From the NCBI RefSeq assembly GCF_040095835.1, contig NZ_JBBMFT010000002.1:314155-378154 (forward strand): a DNA stretch of 64,000 nucleotides, read 5' to 3'. The DNA comes from Flavonifractor hominis. GTDB taxonomy: Bacteria; Bacillota; Clostridia; Oscillospirales; Oscillospiraceae. Under the pieces are notes generated by a model. It ran no database searches. It had not been told where the DNA came from and was given only the letters and a program-made list of their open reading frames with translations. Positions 1 through 8,413 of this stretch are shown here, one piece after another (the stretch's first letter is position 1; the number at the start of each line of letters is the position of its first letter). A program made the position numbers and the translations under genes.

Positions 1-13
1 TATAAAACGCAAA

Positions 14-45
14 CCGCCCCGCCGGACAAGTCTCCGGCGGGGCGG
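14..45 (-). terminator. Intrinsic terminator after SLH remnant
   Basis: A 12-bp GC stem (14-25 pairs with 34-45) is followed on the minus strand by a T-rich tail running to position 1. It lies downstream of the minus-strand SLH remnant. Confidence 0.7.
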
Positions 46-90
46 CCTGCAAAAGAAGAAAAGAAAGAAAAGGAAATGAGGAACGCAAAT

Positions 91-228
91 TTAATTGTCC
101 TGCGCCCGGTCAAAGCGCATGAGCATGGTGGCTACCTCGGCGCGGCAGGTACAGCCAACTGAACCGTCAGCTTCGCTGTACAAACCAATGCAAGCCATCG
201 TTTCCCCTTCATGCACTTCTTTTTTCAT
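91..228 (-). pseudogene. Remnant of an SLH-domain protein C-terminus
   Basis: A 45-codon open frame begins at ATG 228 and ends at TAA 91. Its last residues include RAEVATMLMRF, the signature ending of an S-layer homology (SLH) repeat, which anchors secreted proteins to cell-wall polymer in Clostridia. Only this terminal motif remains: no signal peptide, no full SLH repeat of about 55 residues, and cysteines sit where the motif normally has none. The same ending is seen in the intact SLH proteins at 34359, 43141 and 49151. I read it as a decayed fragment. A short expressed peptide cannot be excluded. Confidence 0.45.
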
Positions 229-466
229 CGGCTCGTGACAAAACAGCCCACACAATAGCAGTTTTATTTTACCTTTCTAAAAATCGACTGTTTAGTCTAT
301 TTCATTGATGATTATACTATTCCTTTAACTGGTGTGCAAGTATATTTGTCGGATTCTCTTTTTTGCACAATGGTATATCAAGCATTTTATAGAGTAAAAC
401 ATTTTTGTGCGGAAGGATGTTTTGATATTTTCTATTTTCTTTTCCAGATAGACCTTTTCTATATAA
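229..466. other. AT-rich intergenic stretch, nothing recognised
   Basis: About 240 bases, clearly more AT-rich than the surroundings, with no credible gene or RNA. It separates the phospholipase terminator from the SLH remnant. Confidence 0.5.
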
Positions 467-501
467 AATTTCCGCCCTGCGCATTGCACAGGGCGGAAAT
501 T
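467..501 (-). terminator. Terminator of phospholipase C-like gene
   Basis: A 13-bp perfect stem (467-479 with 489-501) just after the stop at 509. On the minus strand it is followed by TTTATATAG. Confidence 0.75.
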
Positions 502-508
502 CAAAGGC

Positions 509-1354
509 TTATGTAGTGGTCACCAACGGTTTTTTCCCATTTTGCCAGTGAACCCTCTGGGGCGGGGTTCCCTTAAAATCCCGGTCAAACCAGAGCGGCA
601 CCGGCCGTTCTGCCTCAATGGCCTGAAAAAACGCCGTGATCTGCTCGGCCGTCTCCGGAATGGCCCGCTCCAGAAGATAGTCCAAGTCGGCGTTGCTCTG
701 GGCCGCAGAGGGATGGGGCTGTTCCTTCAGCGCGATCCCCTTCGCTGAGCGGATGGGCAGCATATGACTCACGGCACCAATGACCCGCCCGGCCGGCCGG
801 CCGTTGGCCCGCGCCAAAACGCTGGAGTAAAAGTGCATAGACCGATACGCCCGGCGCATCTGTTTTGGGGACGCATGTACAAACGCCTGGGCTGCCGCCT
901 CCCATACCATCCGGTCGCTGGGCATCTCCGGCAGATGTGCTTTCTCCGCAGCATCCAGACCATCCTGCACCATGAGCATCCGATCGTACTCCCCCTCCAT
1001 GGCCATATGAGAAATGGGGCCATCGGCCGCCCGGTCGTTCACATAGCCGTGGCAGGCGCTGTCCAGGGCCAAATGGCAAAGAAAGCCCGCTCCATAGCCC
1101 ACGGACATGGGGATCTCCGCTTCGATGGCCTGCCGTAAACGTTCCACCGCAGGCAGAGCGGAGGTCCGGTGCATCCTTACGCCCTCCCGCCGTACGGCGT
1201 TGGGGCGCATGGGCTGATAAAAAAACAGCGGGTCAGGCCCAAGGCAGCCCAAGTCAAAGGCCTCCCGCTCCTCTTGAATCGTCTCGGACAAGCCGGCCGG
1301 CAGGTCCTCCAGGACCCTGCCGCCAAATTTCAGGTGTGCATAATAGTTCGGCAT
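509..1354 (-). CDS. Zinc-dependent phospholipase C-like protein
   Basis: A 281-residue protein with the layout of the zinc-dependent phospholipase C / S1-P1-like family. It has an N-terminal MPNYYAHLKFG with an early His, a GPDPLFFYQP segment supplying an Asp, and HLALDSACHGYV near residue 95, which would provide further His and Asp metal ligands. No signal peptide is visible, so it is probably intracellular, unlike the classical secreted toxins. ATG 1354 is preceded by AGGAG at a rather long spacing. It is a single-gene unit ended by a hairpin at 467-501. Hydrolysis of phospholipids or related phosphoesters is inferred from the family; the substrate is unknown. Confidence 0.7.
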   Translation of the reverse strand: MPNYYAHLKFGGRVLEDLPAGLSETIQEEREAFDLGCLGPDPLFFYQPMRPNAVRREGVRMHRTSALPAVERLRQAIEAEIPMSVGYGAGFLCHLALDSACHGYVNDRAADGPISHMAMEGEYDRMLMVQDGLDAAEKAHLPEMPSDRMVWEAAAQAFVHASPKQMRRAYRSMHFYSSVLARANGRPAGRVIGAVSHMLPIRSAKGIALKEQPHPSAAQSNADLDYLLERAIPETAEQITAFFQAIEAERPVPLWFDRDFKGTPPQRVHWQNGKKPLVTTT

Positions 1355-1442
1355 ATTGCGTTCAGGCTCCTTCTGACATGGTAACGATGAATGGTTTGAT
1401 CACCCTTATTATAGCACGAACGGTCAAGGGGAGGATTTGGAA

Positions 1443-1474
1443 AAAGCCCCGGGGAGAAATCTCCCCGGGGCTTT
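1443..1474 (-). terminator. Terminator of the liv operon
   Basis: A 14-bp perfect GC-rich stem (1443-1456 with 1461-1474) directly after the livF stop at 1478, with a T run on the minus strand. Confidence 0.85.
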
Positions 1475-1477
1475 GCT

Positions 1478-2188
1478 TCAGCCGCCAAGATAGGCTTTTT
1501 TTACGGCCTCGTCCGCCAGCAGCTGCTTGCCGGGGCCGGAAAGGGTCACCCGCCCGGTCTCCAGCACGTAGCCACGGTCAGCTACCGACAGAGCCATCTG
1601 GGCGTTCTGCTCCACCAGCAGAATGGTAGTCCCTGCTTTGTGCAGACGCTGAATGATATCAAAGATCTGCTCCACCAGGATAGGAGCCAGACCCATAGAC
1701 GGCTCATCCAGCATGAGCAGTTTGGGATTGGACATGAGAGCCCGTCCCATAGCCAGCATCTGCTGCTCGCCGCCGGAGAGGGTACCTGCCACCTGTTTGC
1801 GGCGCTCCTTCAACCGGGGGAACTGCTCGTACACCCGGGCCAGATTGGGGTCCACCGTGGAATTCGGCTGGGTAAAGGCGCCCATCTCCAGGTTCTCCTC
1901 TACCGTCATCTGCTGAAACACCCGGCGTCCCTCCGGAACCTGCGCCAGACCCCGGCCTACCAGTTTGGCAGCCGGTACGCCCTGGATGGGCTGCCCCAGA
2001 AATTCAATGGACCCGGTGCGGGTGTGCAGCAGACCCGAGATGGTCTGCAGCGTGGTGGTCTTGCCCGCGCCGTTGGCGCCGATGAGGGTGACGATCTCCC
2101 CCTCGTTGACCTGGAAGGATACGTCCTTGACCGCGTGGATCGCGCCGTAATAGACGTTGATGTTTTTTACCTCAAGCATCACAGCCAT
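1478..2188 (-). CDS. livF: Branched-chain amino-acid ABC transporter ATPase LivF
   Basis: A 236-residue ABC ATPase, the second nucleotide-binding subunit of a hydrophobic amino-acid importer. Walker A GANGAGKTT, signature LSGGEQQ, Walker B LLMLDEPSMGL and a switch His region are all present. The start is ATG 2188 because AGGAGG, embedded in the last codons of livG, sits nine bases upstream; a second ATG at 2179 is possible. It is the last gene of livK-H-M-G-F. With LivG it should form the ATPase pair energising the LivH/LivM permease at the membrane. Confidence 0.95.
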   Translation of the reverse strand: MAVMLEVKNINVYYGAIHAVKDVSFQVNEGEIVTLIGANGAGKTTTLQTISGLLHTRTGSIEFLGQPIQGVPAAKLVGRGLAQVPEGRRVFQQMTVEENLEMGAFTQPNSTVDPNLARVYEQFPRLKERRKQVAGTLSGGEQQMLAMGRALMSNPKLLMLDEPSMGLAPILVEQIFDIIQRLHKAGTTILLVEQNAQMALSVADRGYVLETGRVTLSGPGKQLLADEAVKKAYLGG

Positions 2189-2192
2189 GCAC

Positions 2193-3044
2193 TTAACCCT
2201 CCTTGTTGGTGCCCAGGTAGGCCTTGATGACCTCCGGGTTGTTCTGGATCTCGGTGGGAGTGCCCTTGGCAATGATCTGACCGAAGTTGAGCACACAGAT
2301 GCCCTCACAGATGCCCATAACCAGGTTCATGTCGTGCTCGATGAGCAGAATGGCGATCTGGAAGGTATCCCGGATCTTAACGATGTTCTCCATGAGCTCC
2401 GCCGTCTCCGAGGGGTTCATGCCCGCCGCCGGCTCATCCAGCAGCAGCAGGGACGGGTTGGTGCCCAAGGCCCGGATGATCTCCAGCCGGCGCTGAGCTC
2501 CGTAAGGCAGGCTGCCCGCCTTGGCATTGGCCAGATCCTGCATGTCGAAAATGGAGAGCAGCTCCAGTGCCCGCTCATGAGCCGCCTTCTCGGCCTTCCA
2601 GTAGTTGGGCAGGCGGAAAATTCCGCTGAGCATACCACAGTGGATGGAGTTGTGCATGCCGATCTTGACGTTGTCCTCCACGCTCAGATTATCAAACAGG
2701 CGGATGTTCTGGAAGGTACGGGCGATACCTGCCCGGTTGACCTGGACCGTATTCATGTTGTGGGTGTCGATGCCGTCCAGCAGTACAGTGCCCCGGGTGG
2801 GCTGGTACACTTTGGTCAGCAGGTTGAATACGGTGGTCTTGCCGGCGCCGTTTGGCCCAATGAGCCCGGCGATCTCGGTGCGGCCAATGGCCATGTTGAA
2901 CTCATTGACGGCGGTGAGGCCACCGAAATCGATGCCCAGGTGCTGGGCCTCCAAGATGGGACTTTTGTCCACATCCCGCTCGGGAATCTTATTGACGCTG
3001 GGCACAGGCACCAGCTTGGTCTCGGGGCGTTTGGGGAAACTCAT
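2193..3044 (-). CDS. livG: Branched-chain amino-acid ABC transporter ATPase LivG
   Basis: A 283-residue ABC ATPase with Walker A GPNGAGKTT, a LivG-type insert between Walker A and the signature, and Walker B LLLLDEPAAGMNP, a LivG hallmark. The N-terminus carries about 25 extra residues before the ATPase fold. ATG 3044 overlaps the livM stop as ATGA, indicating translational coupling. It partners LivF on the cytoplasmic face of the importer. Confidence 0.95.
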   Translation of the reverse strand: MSFPKRPETKLVPVPSVNKIPERDVDKSPILEAQHLGIDFGGLTAVNEFNMAIGRTEIAGLIGPNGAGKTTVFNLLTKVYQPTRGTVLLDGIDTHNMNTVQVNRAGIARTFQNIRLFDNLSVEDNVKIGMHNSIHCGMLSGIFRLPNYWKAEKAAHERALELLSIFDMQDLANAKAGSLPYGAQRRLEIIRALGTNPSLLLLDEPAAGMNPSETAELMENIVKIRDTFQIAILLIEHDMNLVMGICEGICVLNFGQIIAKGTPTEIQNNPEVIKAYLGTNKEG

Positions 3045-4126
3045 GCCCTGACCCCTCCCTTCTCTTCCTGCGTTTCCTGCCGCCGGATCTTGCTCCACAG
3101 CCCGCCGAAAAACGCCCGGGCGGTGGGGTTGTTGGTAGCGATCATCACCAGGATCAGCACGATGGCATATACCAGCATGCGGTACTGATCCAGATTGAAG
3201 GAGCGCAGCAGCTCGGGCAGGTAGGTAAGAAATGCCGCGGCGATGATGGAGCCCCGGATGTTGCCGATGCCGCCCAGCACCACGAACACCAGCACCAGGA
3301 TGGAGGTGTTGAAGTCAAACTTCTTGGGCGCGATGGAGGAATAATTCATGGCATAGAGCACGCCGGCCGCACCTGCCAGCACAGCGGACGTAACAAAAGC
3401 CATAAGCTTATACTTGGTTGCGCCGATGCCTACGCTCTCGGCGGCAATGCGGTTGTCCCGCAGAGCCATGATAGCCCGGCCAGAACGGCTGTGCACCAGG
3501 TTGAGCACTATGGTAAGGGCAATAATCACCAGCACAAACCCGGCAACAAAGGTAGCCAGCTTCACGTTGGCCGTAAATCCCTGGGGCCCCTTCAGGATAG
3601 CCTTGCCGCCCTCGCTCAGTCCCAGAGCCATCTCATTCTCTAGCGAGAAGTGAAGGCCGTTCTCATCCACACCAACATAGAGCACATTGATGATATTCTT
3701 GATGATCTCGCCAAAGGCCAGGGTCACGATAGCCAGATAGTCACCCCGCAGGCGGAGCACCGGCACACCCACGATGATACCGGCTACGCCGGCCAGCAGC
3801 GCGCCCACCACCATGGCCACCACCAGACGCAGCGCGTCGTTGGGGATGGCACCCTGGAGGGAAATGGCGGTAACCACGCCGGAGAAGGCGCCCACGCTCA
3901 TAAAGCCCGCGTGGCCCAAGCTCAGCTCACCCGAAATACCCACCACCAGGTTCAGGGAGATGGCCATGACTACATAGGCGCAGATAGGCACCAGCTGTCC
4001 CTCCAGGGAGGAGCTGAGCATACCACCGGCACTCAGGGCCTGAAGGATCACAAACGCCGCAATAACGATGCCATAGGTGATGACATTGTCGATGAGCCGT
4101 TTCCGGCCCGGATTGAGTTTTTTCAT
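3041..4126 (-). CDS. livM: Branched-chain amino-acid permease LivM
   Basis: A 361-residue polytopic membrane protein of the LivM family. The diagnostic GELSLGHAGFMSVGAF segment and the AIVTLAFGEIIKNI loop that contacts the ATPase are present, with 8-10 hydrophobic helices. ATG 4126 has GAGGTG at proper spacing; an in-frame GTG at 4135 is less well placed. The gene follows livH with ten bases between them and overlaps livG by four. Confidence 0.95.
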   Translation of the reverse strand: MKKLNPGRKRLIDNVITYGIVIAAFVILQALSAGGMLSSSLEGQLVPICAYVVMAISLNLVVGISGELSLGHAGFMSVGAFSGVVTAISLQGAIPNDALRLVVAMVVGALLAGVAGIIVGVPVLRLRGDYLAIVTLAFGEIIKNIINVLYVGVDENGLHFSLENEMALGLSEGGKAILKGPQGFTANVKLATFVAGFVLVIIALTIVLNLVHSRSGRAIMALRDNRIAAESVGIGATKYKLMAFVTSAVLAGAAGVLYAMNYSSIAPKKFDFNTSILVLVFVVLGGIGNIRGSIIAAAFLTYLPELLRSFNLDQYRMLVYAIVLILVMIATNNPTARAFFGGLWSKIRRQETQEEKGGVRA

Positions 4127-4136
4127 GTCCCCCACC

Positions 4137-5009
4137 TCACACTTTCTCGCGCACGGTCTTGCCCAGCAGACCGGCTGGCTTCACCAGCAGTACGATGATG
4201 AGCACGGCAAAGACTACCGCATCGGAGATGTTGGTGTTGACCACCTTGGCAAAGGTCTCAATGATGCCCAGCAGGATACCGCCCAGCATAGCCCCGGGAA
4301 TGGAGCCAATGCCGCCGAACACAGCGGCGGTAAATGCCTTGATGCCGGGCAGGGAGCCGGTAGTGGGCATCAGAGTCTGGTAGTTGGAACACAGCAGCAC
4401 GCCGGCAATGGCGGCCAGCGCCGAGCCAATGGCAAAGGTCATGGAAATCGTGCGGTTGACGTCGATGCCCATGAGCTGGGCGGCCGCCTTATCCTCCGAG
4501 CAGGCCCGCATGGCCTTGCCCATTTTGGTCCTGGTGGTAAACCAAGTGAGGGCAACCATGATAACGATACAGGCCAGCACCGTCACCATGGAAGCATAGG
4601 TCACATTGATCCCCTCAATGGGCAGGGATCCGGTGGGCACCACAGGAGTAAACACTTTGGTATCAGCGCCCCACAGCAGCAGGGCGGCGTTTTGCAGGAA
4701 ATAGCTCACACCAATGGCCGTGATAAGCACAGCCAGGGAGGACGCCTGCCGCAGCGGACGGTAGGCCAGCCCCTCGATGACCACGCCCAGGACGGTACAC
4801 ACCACGATGGACAGCAGAATACCCACCACCGGGGGCAGTCCAAAGCTGCCAGTGGCAAAAAAGGTCACATAGGCGCCCACCATGATAACATCACCGTGGG
4901 CAAAATTCAGCATCTTGGCAATGCCGTATACCATGGTATAGCCCAGGGCGATGATGGCGTAGACGCTGCCCAGGCTGATCCCGGTGATCAGATTATTGAG
5001 GAAGCTCAA
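4137..5009 (-). CDS. livH: Branched-chain amino-acid permease LivH (TTG start)
   Basis: A 290-residue LivH permease beginning LSFLNNLITGISLGSVYA, which matches the usual N-terminus of the family. The frame stays open further upstream, but a TTG at 5009 has AGGTG six bases before it and gives the normal family length, so I chose it. The NFAHGD motif and ATPase-contact loop are present. It forms a heterodimeric pore with LivM. Confidence 0.9.
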   Translation of the reverse strand: MSFLNNLITGISLGSVYAIIALGYTMVYGIAKMLNFAHGDVIMVGAYVTFFATGSFGLPPVVGILLSIVVCTVLGVVIEGLAYRPLRQASSLAVLITAIGVSYFLQNAALLLWGADTKVFTPVVPTGSLPIEGINVTYASMVTVLACIVIMVALTWFTTRTKMGKAMRACSEDKAAAQLMGIDVNRTISMTFAIGSALAAIAGVLLCSNYQTLMPTTGSLPGIKAFTAAVFGGIGSIPGAMLGGILLGIIETFAKVVNTNISDAVVFAVLIIVLLVKPAGLLGKTVREKV

Positions 5010-5128
5010 ACCATTCACCTCTCTACTTATTTTCTCTCTGAACCTCTTTGTATGGCAGAAACACCGGCGGTCCCACCGGGCTGCCGATGTTTCCGCCATA
5101 CACAGCGCAAAAGGGATATACGGGGAAA

Positions 5129-5160
5129 AGCGGGCTGCCGGGCAACCCCGGCAACCCGCT
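5129..5160 (-). terminator. Attenuating hairpin between livK and livH
   Basis: A strong two-part stem (5129-5134 with 5155-5160, and 5136-5142 with 5047+100-5153, that is 5147-5153) lies in the 195-base livK-livH gap. The minus-strand tail is only CTTTTCC, so it probably terminates partially. Such hairpins usually let the binding protein be made in excess over the permease. Confidence 0.6.
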
Positions 5161-5204
5161 TCTGTTCCCAGCCAAGCGGTCGTATTTTGCGATGCGCTTG
5201 CGGA

Positions 5205-6404
5205 TTACTGTGTGACGTATACGCCGCCCTCGACCTTGACTACCACAGGATCCTTGGAGACCTCGCCGTTCTCGCCCCAGGTCATGCCGGTACCGGTCAG
5301 GCCGTCCACGCTGAAGTCACCGGAGGTAAAGGTGGCAATCAGAGCCTCGCAGATCTCCTCCGCGCTCATGTCGGCGGTGACACCGGCAGCGGTGCAGGCC
5401 TCATAGATAGCGTACATGCAGTCATAGCCGTCGGCCGCAAACTGGTTGGGAATGCCGCCGTAAGCGGTCTCATACTCGCTGACAAAGGTCTTGGTGCGCT
5501 CATCCTCGCCCCAGGCGTTGAAGGGGGTCATGAGCATCAGGCCCTCGGCCAGAGTGGTGTCAAAACCCTCCAGGTCCAGGATGCCGTCCATGCCGTCGCA
5601 GCCGAAGAAGGTAGGCTCATAGCCCATGCTCTTGGCCTGATTCAGAATCAGAGAAGCAGGGGTGTAGTAGATGGGCATAAACACCAAGTCGGCGCCGGCG
5701 CTCTTGGCAGCGTTCAGCTGCACGTTAAAGTCGGTGTTGGTGTCATCCGGGAAGGTCTGCACGGTGACCACCTCCAGGCCGATCTCGTCGGCGGTAGCCT
5801 GGAAGGCGTTGTAGATGCCGGTGGAGTAGGCGTCGCCGTTGTTGTAGATGACGGCGATCTTGGTGCCCAGGTTGTTATCCTTGATATAGTTGGCCGCAGT
5901 AATGCCCTGGTTGGGGTCGGTAAAGCACACCTGGAACACGTTGTCCCGGCCCTCCGTCACGTCCGTGGAAGACGCGGAGGGAGTGAGCTGGAAATAGCGG
6001 TCCGCGTTGGTCTCAGCCGCCACGGCCACACAGGGAATCGTCGTGGTGCAGCCGTAGATGATCTGAGTGCCATCATCCTTCAGCTTGCCATAGGCGTTGA
6101 CGGCCTTCTCGCTGTCGCCCTCGTCGTCCTGGAAATCCAGTTCAAACTGCAGGCCGCCCAGAGCGTTGATCTCCTCCACAGCCACTTCAGCGCCCTGCTT
6201 GGTAGCCAGGCCATACACGGCGTTGGAGCCAGTCAGGGGGCCAATGCCGCCGATCTTGATGGCGGCGCTGGTGGTTTCGCCGGAAGCGCCCGAAGGAGTC
6301 TCGGCCTCACCGGTGGTATCGTTGCCGCTGCTGCCGCAGCCAGCCAGAAGGGACATGCACAGCGCGCCCGTCAGTGCAAGAGACAGGATGCGAGTCTTTT
6401 TCAT
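5205..6404 (-). CDS. livK: Branched-chain amino-acid binding lipoprotein LivK
   Basis: A 399-residue substrate-binding lipoprotein. A signal peptide ends in the lipobox LLAGC (cysteine near residue 22), followed by a Gly/Ser/Thr/Glu-rich linker and a periplasmic-binding fold of the Leu/Ile/Val type (IKIGGIGPLTGSNAVYG, then YGCTTTIPCVAVA). ATG 6404 follows an ideal AGGAGG. In a Gram-positive cell it should sit on the outer membrane leaflet and deliver Leu/Ile/Val or related amino acids to LivHM. Its promoter is at 6436-6464. Confidence 0.93.
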   Translation of the reverse strand: MKKTRILSLALTGALCMSLLAGCGSSGNDTTGEAETPSGASGETTSAAIKIGGIGPLTGSNAVYGLATKQGAEVAVEEINALGGLQFELDFQDDEGDSEKAVNAYGKLKDDGTQIIYGCTTTIPCVAVAAETNADRYFQLTPSASSTDVTEGRDNVFQVCFTDPNQGITAANYIKDNNLGTKIAVIYNNGDAYSTGIYNAFQATADEIGLEVVTVQTFPDDTNTDFNVQLNAAKSAGADLVFMPIYYTPASLILNQAKSMGYEPTFFGCDGMDGILDLEGFDTTLAEGLMLMTPFNAWGEDERTKTFVSEYETAYGGIPNQFAADGYDCMYAIYEACTAAGVTADMSAEEICEALIATFTSGDFSVDGLTGTGMTWGENGEVSKDPVVVKVEGGVYVTQ

Positions 6405-6428
6405 GATCCATTCCTCCTCAATGAAGTT

Positions 6429-6465
6429 GTTGACAATTATATTCGTGTCGCCCGAAATTGTCAAC
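6429..6465 (-). promoter_or_regulatory. livK promoter with overlapping inverted repeat
   Basis: On the minus strand TTGACA (6464-6459), a 17-base spacer and TATAAT (6441-6436) form a perfect consensus promoter. A 10-bp inverted repeat, GTTGACAATT (6429-6438) and AATTGTCAAC (6456-6465), brackets it, one arm covering the -35. That is a plausible repressor operator; the regulator is unknown. Confidence 0.75.
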
Positions 6466-6480
6466 CTATAAAATGCACAA

Positions 6481-6503
6481 CGGCACCCTGCTGTCAGGTG
6501 CCG
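6481..6503 (-). terminator. Terminator of the SDR/hydrolase operon
   Basis: Stem CGGCACC/GGTGCCG after the SDR stop at 6538, followed on the minus strand by TTGTGCATTTTATA. It separates this operon from the livK promoter. Confidence 0.6.
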
Positions 6504-6537
6504 CTGTGGTGGTATATAGACAAATTCTCCGTTCGTC

Positions 6538-7260
6538 TCAGATGACCAGACCGCCGTTGGGCGCCAGTACCTGCCCTGTAAGGAACCCCGCGTCATCTGA
6601 GGCCAGATACCAGATGGCCTGGGCCGCATCCTCCGGCTGTCCAATGATACCCAGCGGAGTCTCCTCCGCCAGAGCCGCCAGGGCCTCCGCATCCAGATTG
6701 GCGTTCATTTCCGTGGCGATTACCCCCGGTGCGACACAGTTTACCGTAATCCCAGAAGGTCCGACTTCCTTTGCCAAAGCTTTGGTCAGGCCGATTACCG
6801 CCGCCTTTGCCGCAGAATAAGCCACCTCGCAGGAGCCGCCTATCTGTCCCCACATGGAGGAGACTGTCACAATGCGTCCCGCTTTCCGGTGAATGAAGTG
6901 AGGCAGTGCCGCCCGGATGGTATAGAAAACACCGTCCACATTGACCGCAAACATCCTGCGCCAGTCTTCATCGGTCAAATCACCAAACAGTTTTTGCTGA
7001 GCGATACCCGCATTGCATACCAGAATGTCAAGTTGACAAAATTTATCCAACACATTGTCAACCATATTCTGTACCTGTACCGGGTCGGACACGTCAGCCT
7101 GTACGGCCCATCCTCCGATCTCCTCCGCCAGGACCTCCGCCTGCGCCCGGGAGCGATTGTAGTTGACCACGACCCGGCACCCCTCAGCGGCAAAGCGCCG
7201 GGCAGCTGCCGCACCAATGCCCCGGCTGGCCCCCGTGATAAGCACCACCTTTTCTTTCAT
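6538..7260 (-). CDS. SDR-family oxidoreductase, FabG-like
   Basis: A 240-residue classical short-chain dehydrogenase/reductase. It has the nucleotide motif TGASRGIG near residue 10, NAGIAQ, the catalytic Ser around SSMWGQ, and YSAAKAA with the Tyr-x3-Lys pair. The length and the C-terminal GQVLAPNGGLVI resemble 3-oxoacyl-ACP reductase FabG, but no other fatty-acid genes are nearby, so the substrate is open. ATG 7260 overlaps the stop of the upstream hydrolase as ATGA, so the two are probably cotranslated. Confidence 0.85.
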   Translation of the reverse strand: MKEKVVLITGASRGIGAAAARRFAAEGCRVVVNYNRSRAQAEVLAEEIGGWAVQADVSDPVQVQNMVDNVLDKFCQLDILVCNAGIAQQKLFGDLTDEDWRRMFAVNVDGVFYTIRAALPHFIHRKAGRIVTVSSMWGQIGGSCEVAYSAAKAAVIGLTKALAKEVGPSGITVNCVAPGVIATEMNANLDAEALAALAEETPLGIIGQPEDAAQAIWYLASDDAGFLTGQVLAPNGGLVI

Positions 7261-8048
7261 CCTTCTCTTCCTTTCAGCCAGTCCACGCACAGCGGATGCC
7301 ATGCCGCGGCGTGGGCGTTGTAATGGGCCTCATCCCGGGCACTTTCCCGGTCGGCCAGCCCCATGGCGTGGGGGCCGTCGGAAAACAGGTGCAGTTCAAA
7401 GGACACTCCCTGCTGCCGCAGTGCTGCGGCATAGTCTATGGTATTCTCCACCGGCACAGTGGCATCCCCCACCGTGGCCCATAAAAAAGTAGGCGAATGC
7501 CTTCCTGTGACCTGCCGGTCCAGCCGCAGCTCCTCCGCCCCTCCCAGAGGAGCCAGATAGCGCGCGGCGTGCACCACCGGATAGCCCAGCACCGCCGCAT
7601 CGGGCCGCACCTGCTCCGGGGACAGTCCCAGCTGCTGTTTCAGCATGGGGTGATCCCAGCGGGCCGCCAGCCAGCCGGCCAGATGTCCTCCGGCGGAAAA
7701 CCCGCATACCGCCACCCGGTCAGGCCGGAAGCCGTATTCCTCCGCGTGTACCCGCAGCCATGCCAGGGCCGCCGCTCCTTCCAGAAAAGGCTGAGGCCAT
7801 CGCCGGGGCAACACGCTGTACTCCAGTACAAAAGCCTGTATCCCGGCGGCCAGGAACGCCAGCGCCACCGGCTCGCTTTCTGCCGGAGCAATGCGCTCAT
7901 AGCTTCCGCCGGGCAGAATCAGCACCGCCCAGCGCTGCCCATCGTCAGCCAGCAGCCCGGTGCGGCCCCGACAGTAAGTCGTCAATCGCCCTGTGCTGTC
8001 CTCCAAAATCGTGGACAGCACGGGGACAGGAATGGTCTCATGGATCAA
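7257..8048 (-). CDS. Alpha/beta hydrolase, acetyl-esterase/lipase-like (TTG start)
   Basis: A 263-residue alpha/beta hydrolase of the BD-FAE/Aes type. It shows LILPGGSYERI (oxyanion HGG-like region), the nucleophile elbow GFSAGGHLAG and a late GPHAMGL supplying the catalytic His. The start is TTG 8048, eight bases after AGGAGG. It resembles carbohydrate acetyl-esterases acting on small acylated sugars. It is translationally coupled to the SDR gene. No signal peptide is seen. Confidence 0.8.
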   Translation of the reverse strand: MIHETIPVPVLSTILEDSTGRLTTYCRGRTGLLADDGQRWAVLILPGGSYERIAPAESEPVALAFLAAGIQAFVLEYSVLPRRWPQPFLEGAAALAWLRVHAEEYGFRPDRVAVCGFSAGGHLAGWLAARWDHPMLKQQLGLSPEQVRPDAAVLGYPVVHAARYLAPLGGAEELRLDRQVTGRHSPTFLWATVGDATVPVENTIDYAAALRQQGVSFELHLFSDGPHAMGLADRESARDEAHYNAHAAAWHPLCVDWLKGREG

Positions 8049-8130
8049 CGCACGTTCCTCCTTTTCTGTTCACTTCTCTCTGAGTATATCAGTCTGTTTC
8101 ACCGCTGGAAAGAGAAATTTGAAAAAAGTA

Positions 8131-8159
8131 TTGACATTTCTTTTTTCTGCGGGTATAAT
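8131..8159 (+). promoter_or_regulatory. Promoter of tRNA-Val
   Basis: Perfect TTGACA (8131-8136), 17-base spacer and TATAAT (8154-8159), 14 bases before the mature tRNA start. Confidence 0.9.
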
Positions 8160-8173
8160 AGTCCATGCTGTTT

Positions 8174-8249
8174 GGACGATTAGCTCAGCTGGTAGAGCAT
8201 CCGCTTGACGTGCGGGAGGTCACAGGTTCAAGTCCTGTATCGTCCACCA
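8174..8249 (+). tRNA. tRNA-Val (anticodon GAC)
   Basis: A complete 76-nt cloverleaf. Acceptor GGACGAT (8174-8180) pairs with ATCGTCC (8240-8246 region), the D-arm has AGCTCAGC, the anticodon loop TTGACGT gives GAC, the T-arm has GGTTCAAGTCC, and CCA is encoded. Its 3' half is the attachment site of the mobile element: 8205-8251 recurs exactly at 56461-56507. Confidence 0.95.
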
Positions 8250-8251
8250 GA
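8205..8251 (+). repeat. Attachment site (left copy, inside tRNA-Val)
   Basis: 47-bp direct repeat identical to 56461-56507. It covers the anticodon loop to the CCA end plus GA. Confidence 0.92.
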
Positions 8252-8287
8252 AAAGCCGCTATTTTTGAAAGAAAACAGCGGCTTTTT
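8251..8287 (+). terminator. Terminator after tRNA-Val
   Basis: Stem AAAAGCCGCT (8251-8260) with AGCGGCTTTT (8277-8286) followed by T. After integration it replaces the original chromosomal tRNA terminator, now at 56510-56541. Confidence 0.8.
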
Positions 8288-8335
8288 GTTGCTTTTTTAT
8301 TCATTTTCTTCCTCACGCTATTTTGCCAAATTGTT

Positions 8336-8362
8336 TTTGACCACATAACAGCCACAGACAGG
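8336..8362 (+). repeat. Probable integrase arm site, left
   Basis: TTTGACCACA followed a few bases later by CAGCCACAGACAGG. A near copy in the same orientation lies at 56324-56351 near the other end of the element. Matched sites inside both ends are typical of integrase arm-binding sites. Confidence 0.55.
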
Positions 8363-8370
8363 AAAAATCA

Positions 8371-8403
8371 CCGTCCTCCGGAAGCACTTCTTCTGGAGGA
8401 CGG
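8371..8403. terminator. Bidirectional terminator after the integrase
   Basis: Stem CCGTCCTCC (8371-8379) with GGAGGACGG (8395-8403), with T-rich tails on both strands, directly after the recombinase stop at 8414. Confidence 0.75.
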
Positions 8404-8413
8404 TTTTCTGTTC

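Noticed and set aside
4077..6545. Plus-strand open frame of 822 codons across livH-livK
   Set aside because: Opposite strand to a clearly real liv operon, His/Gly-rich, no domain.
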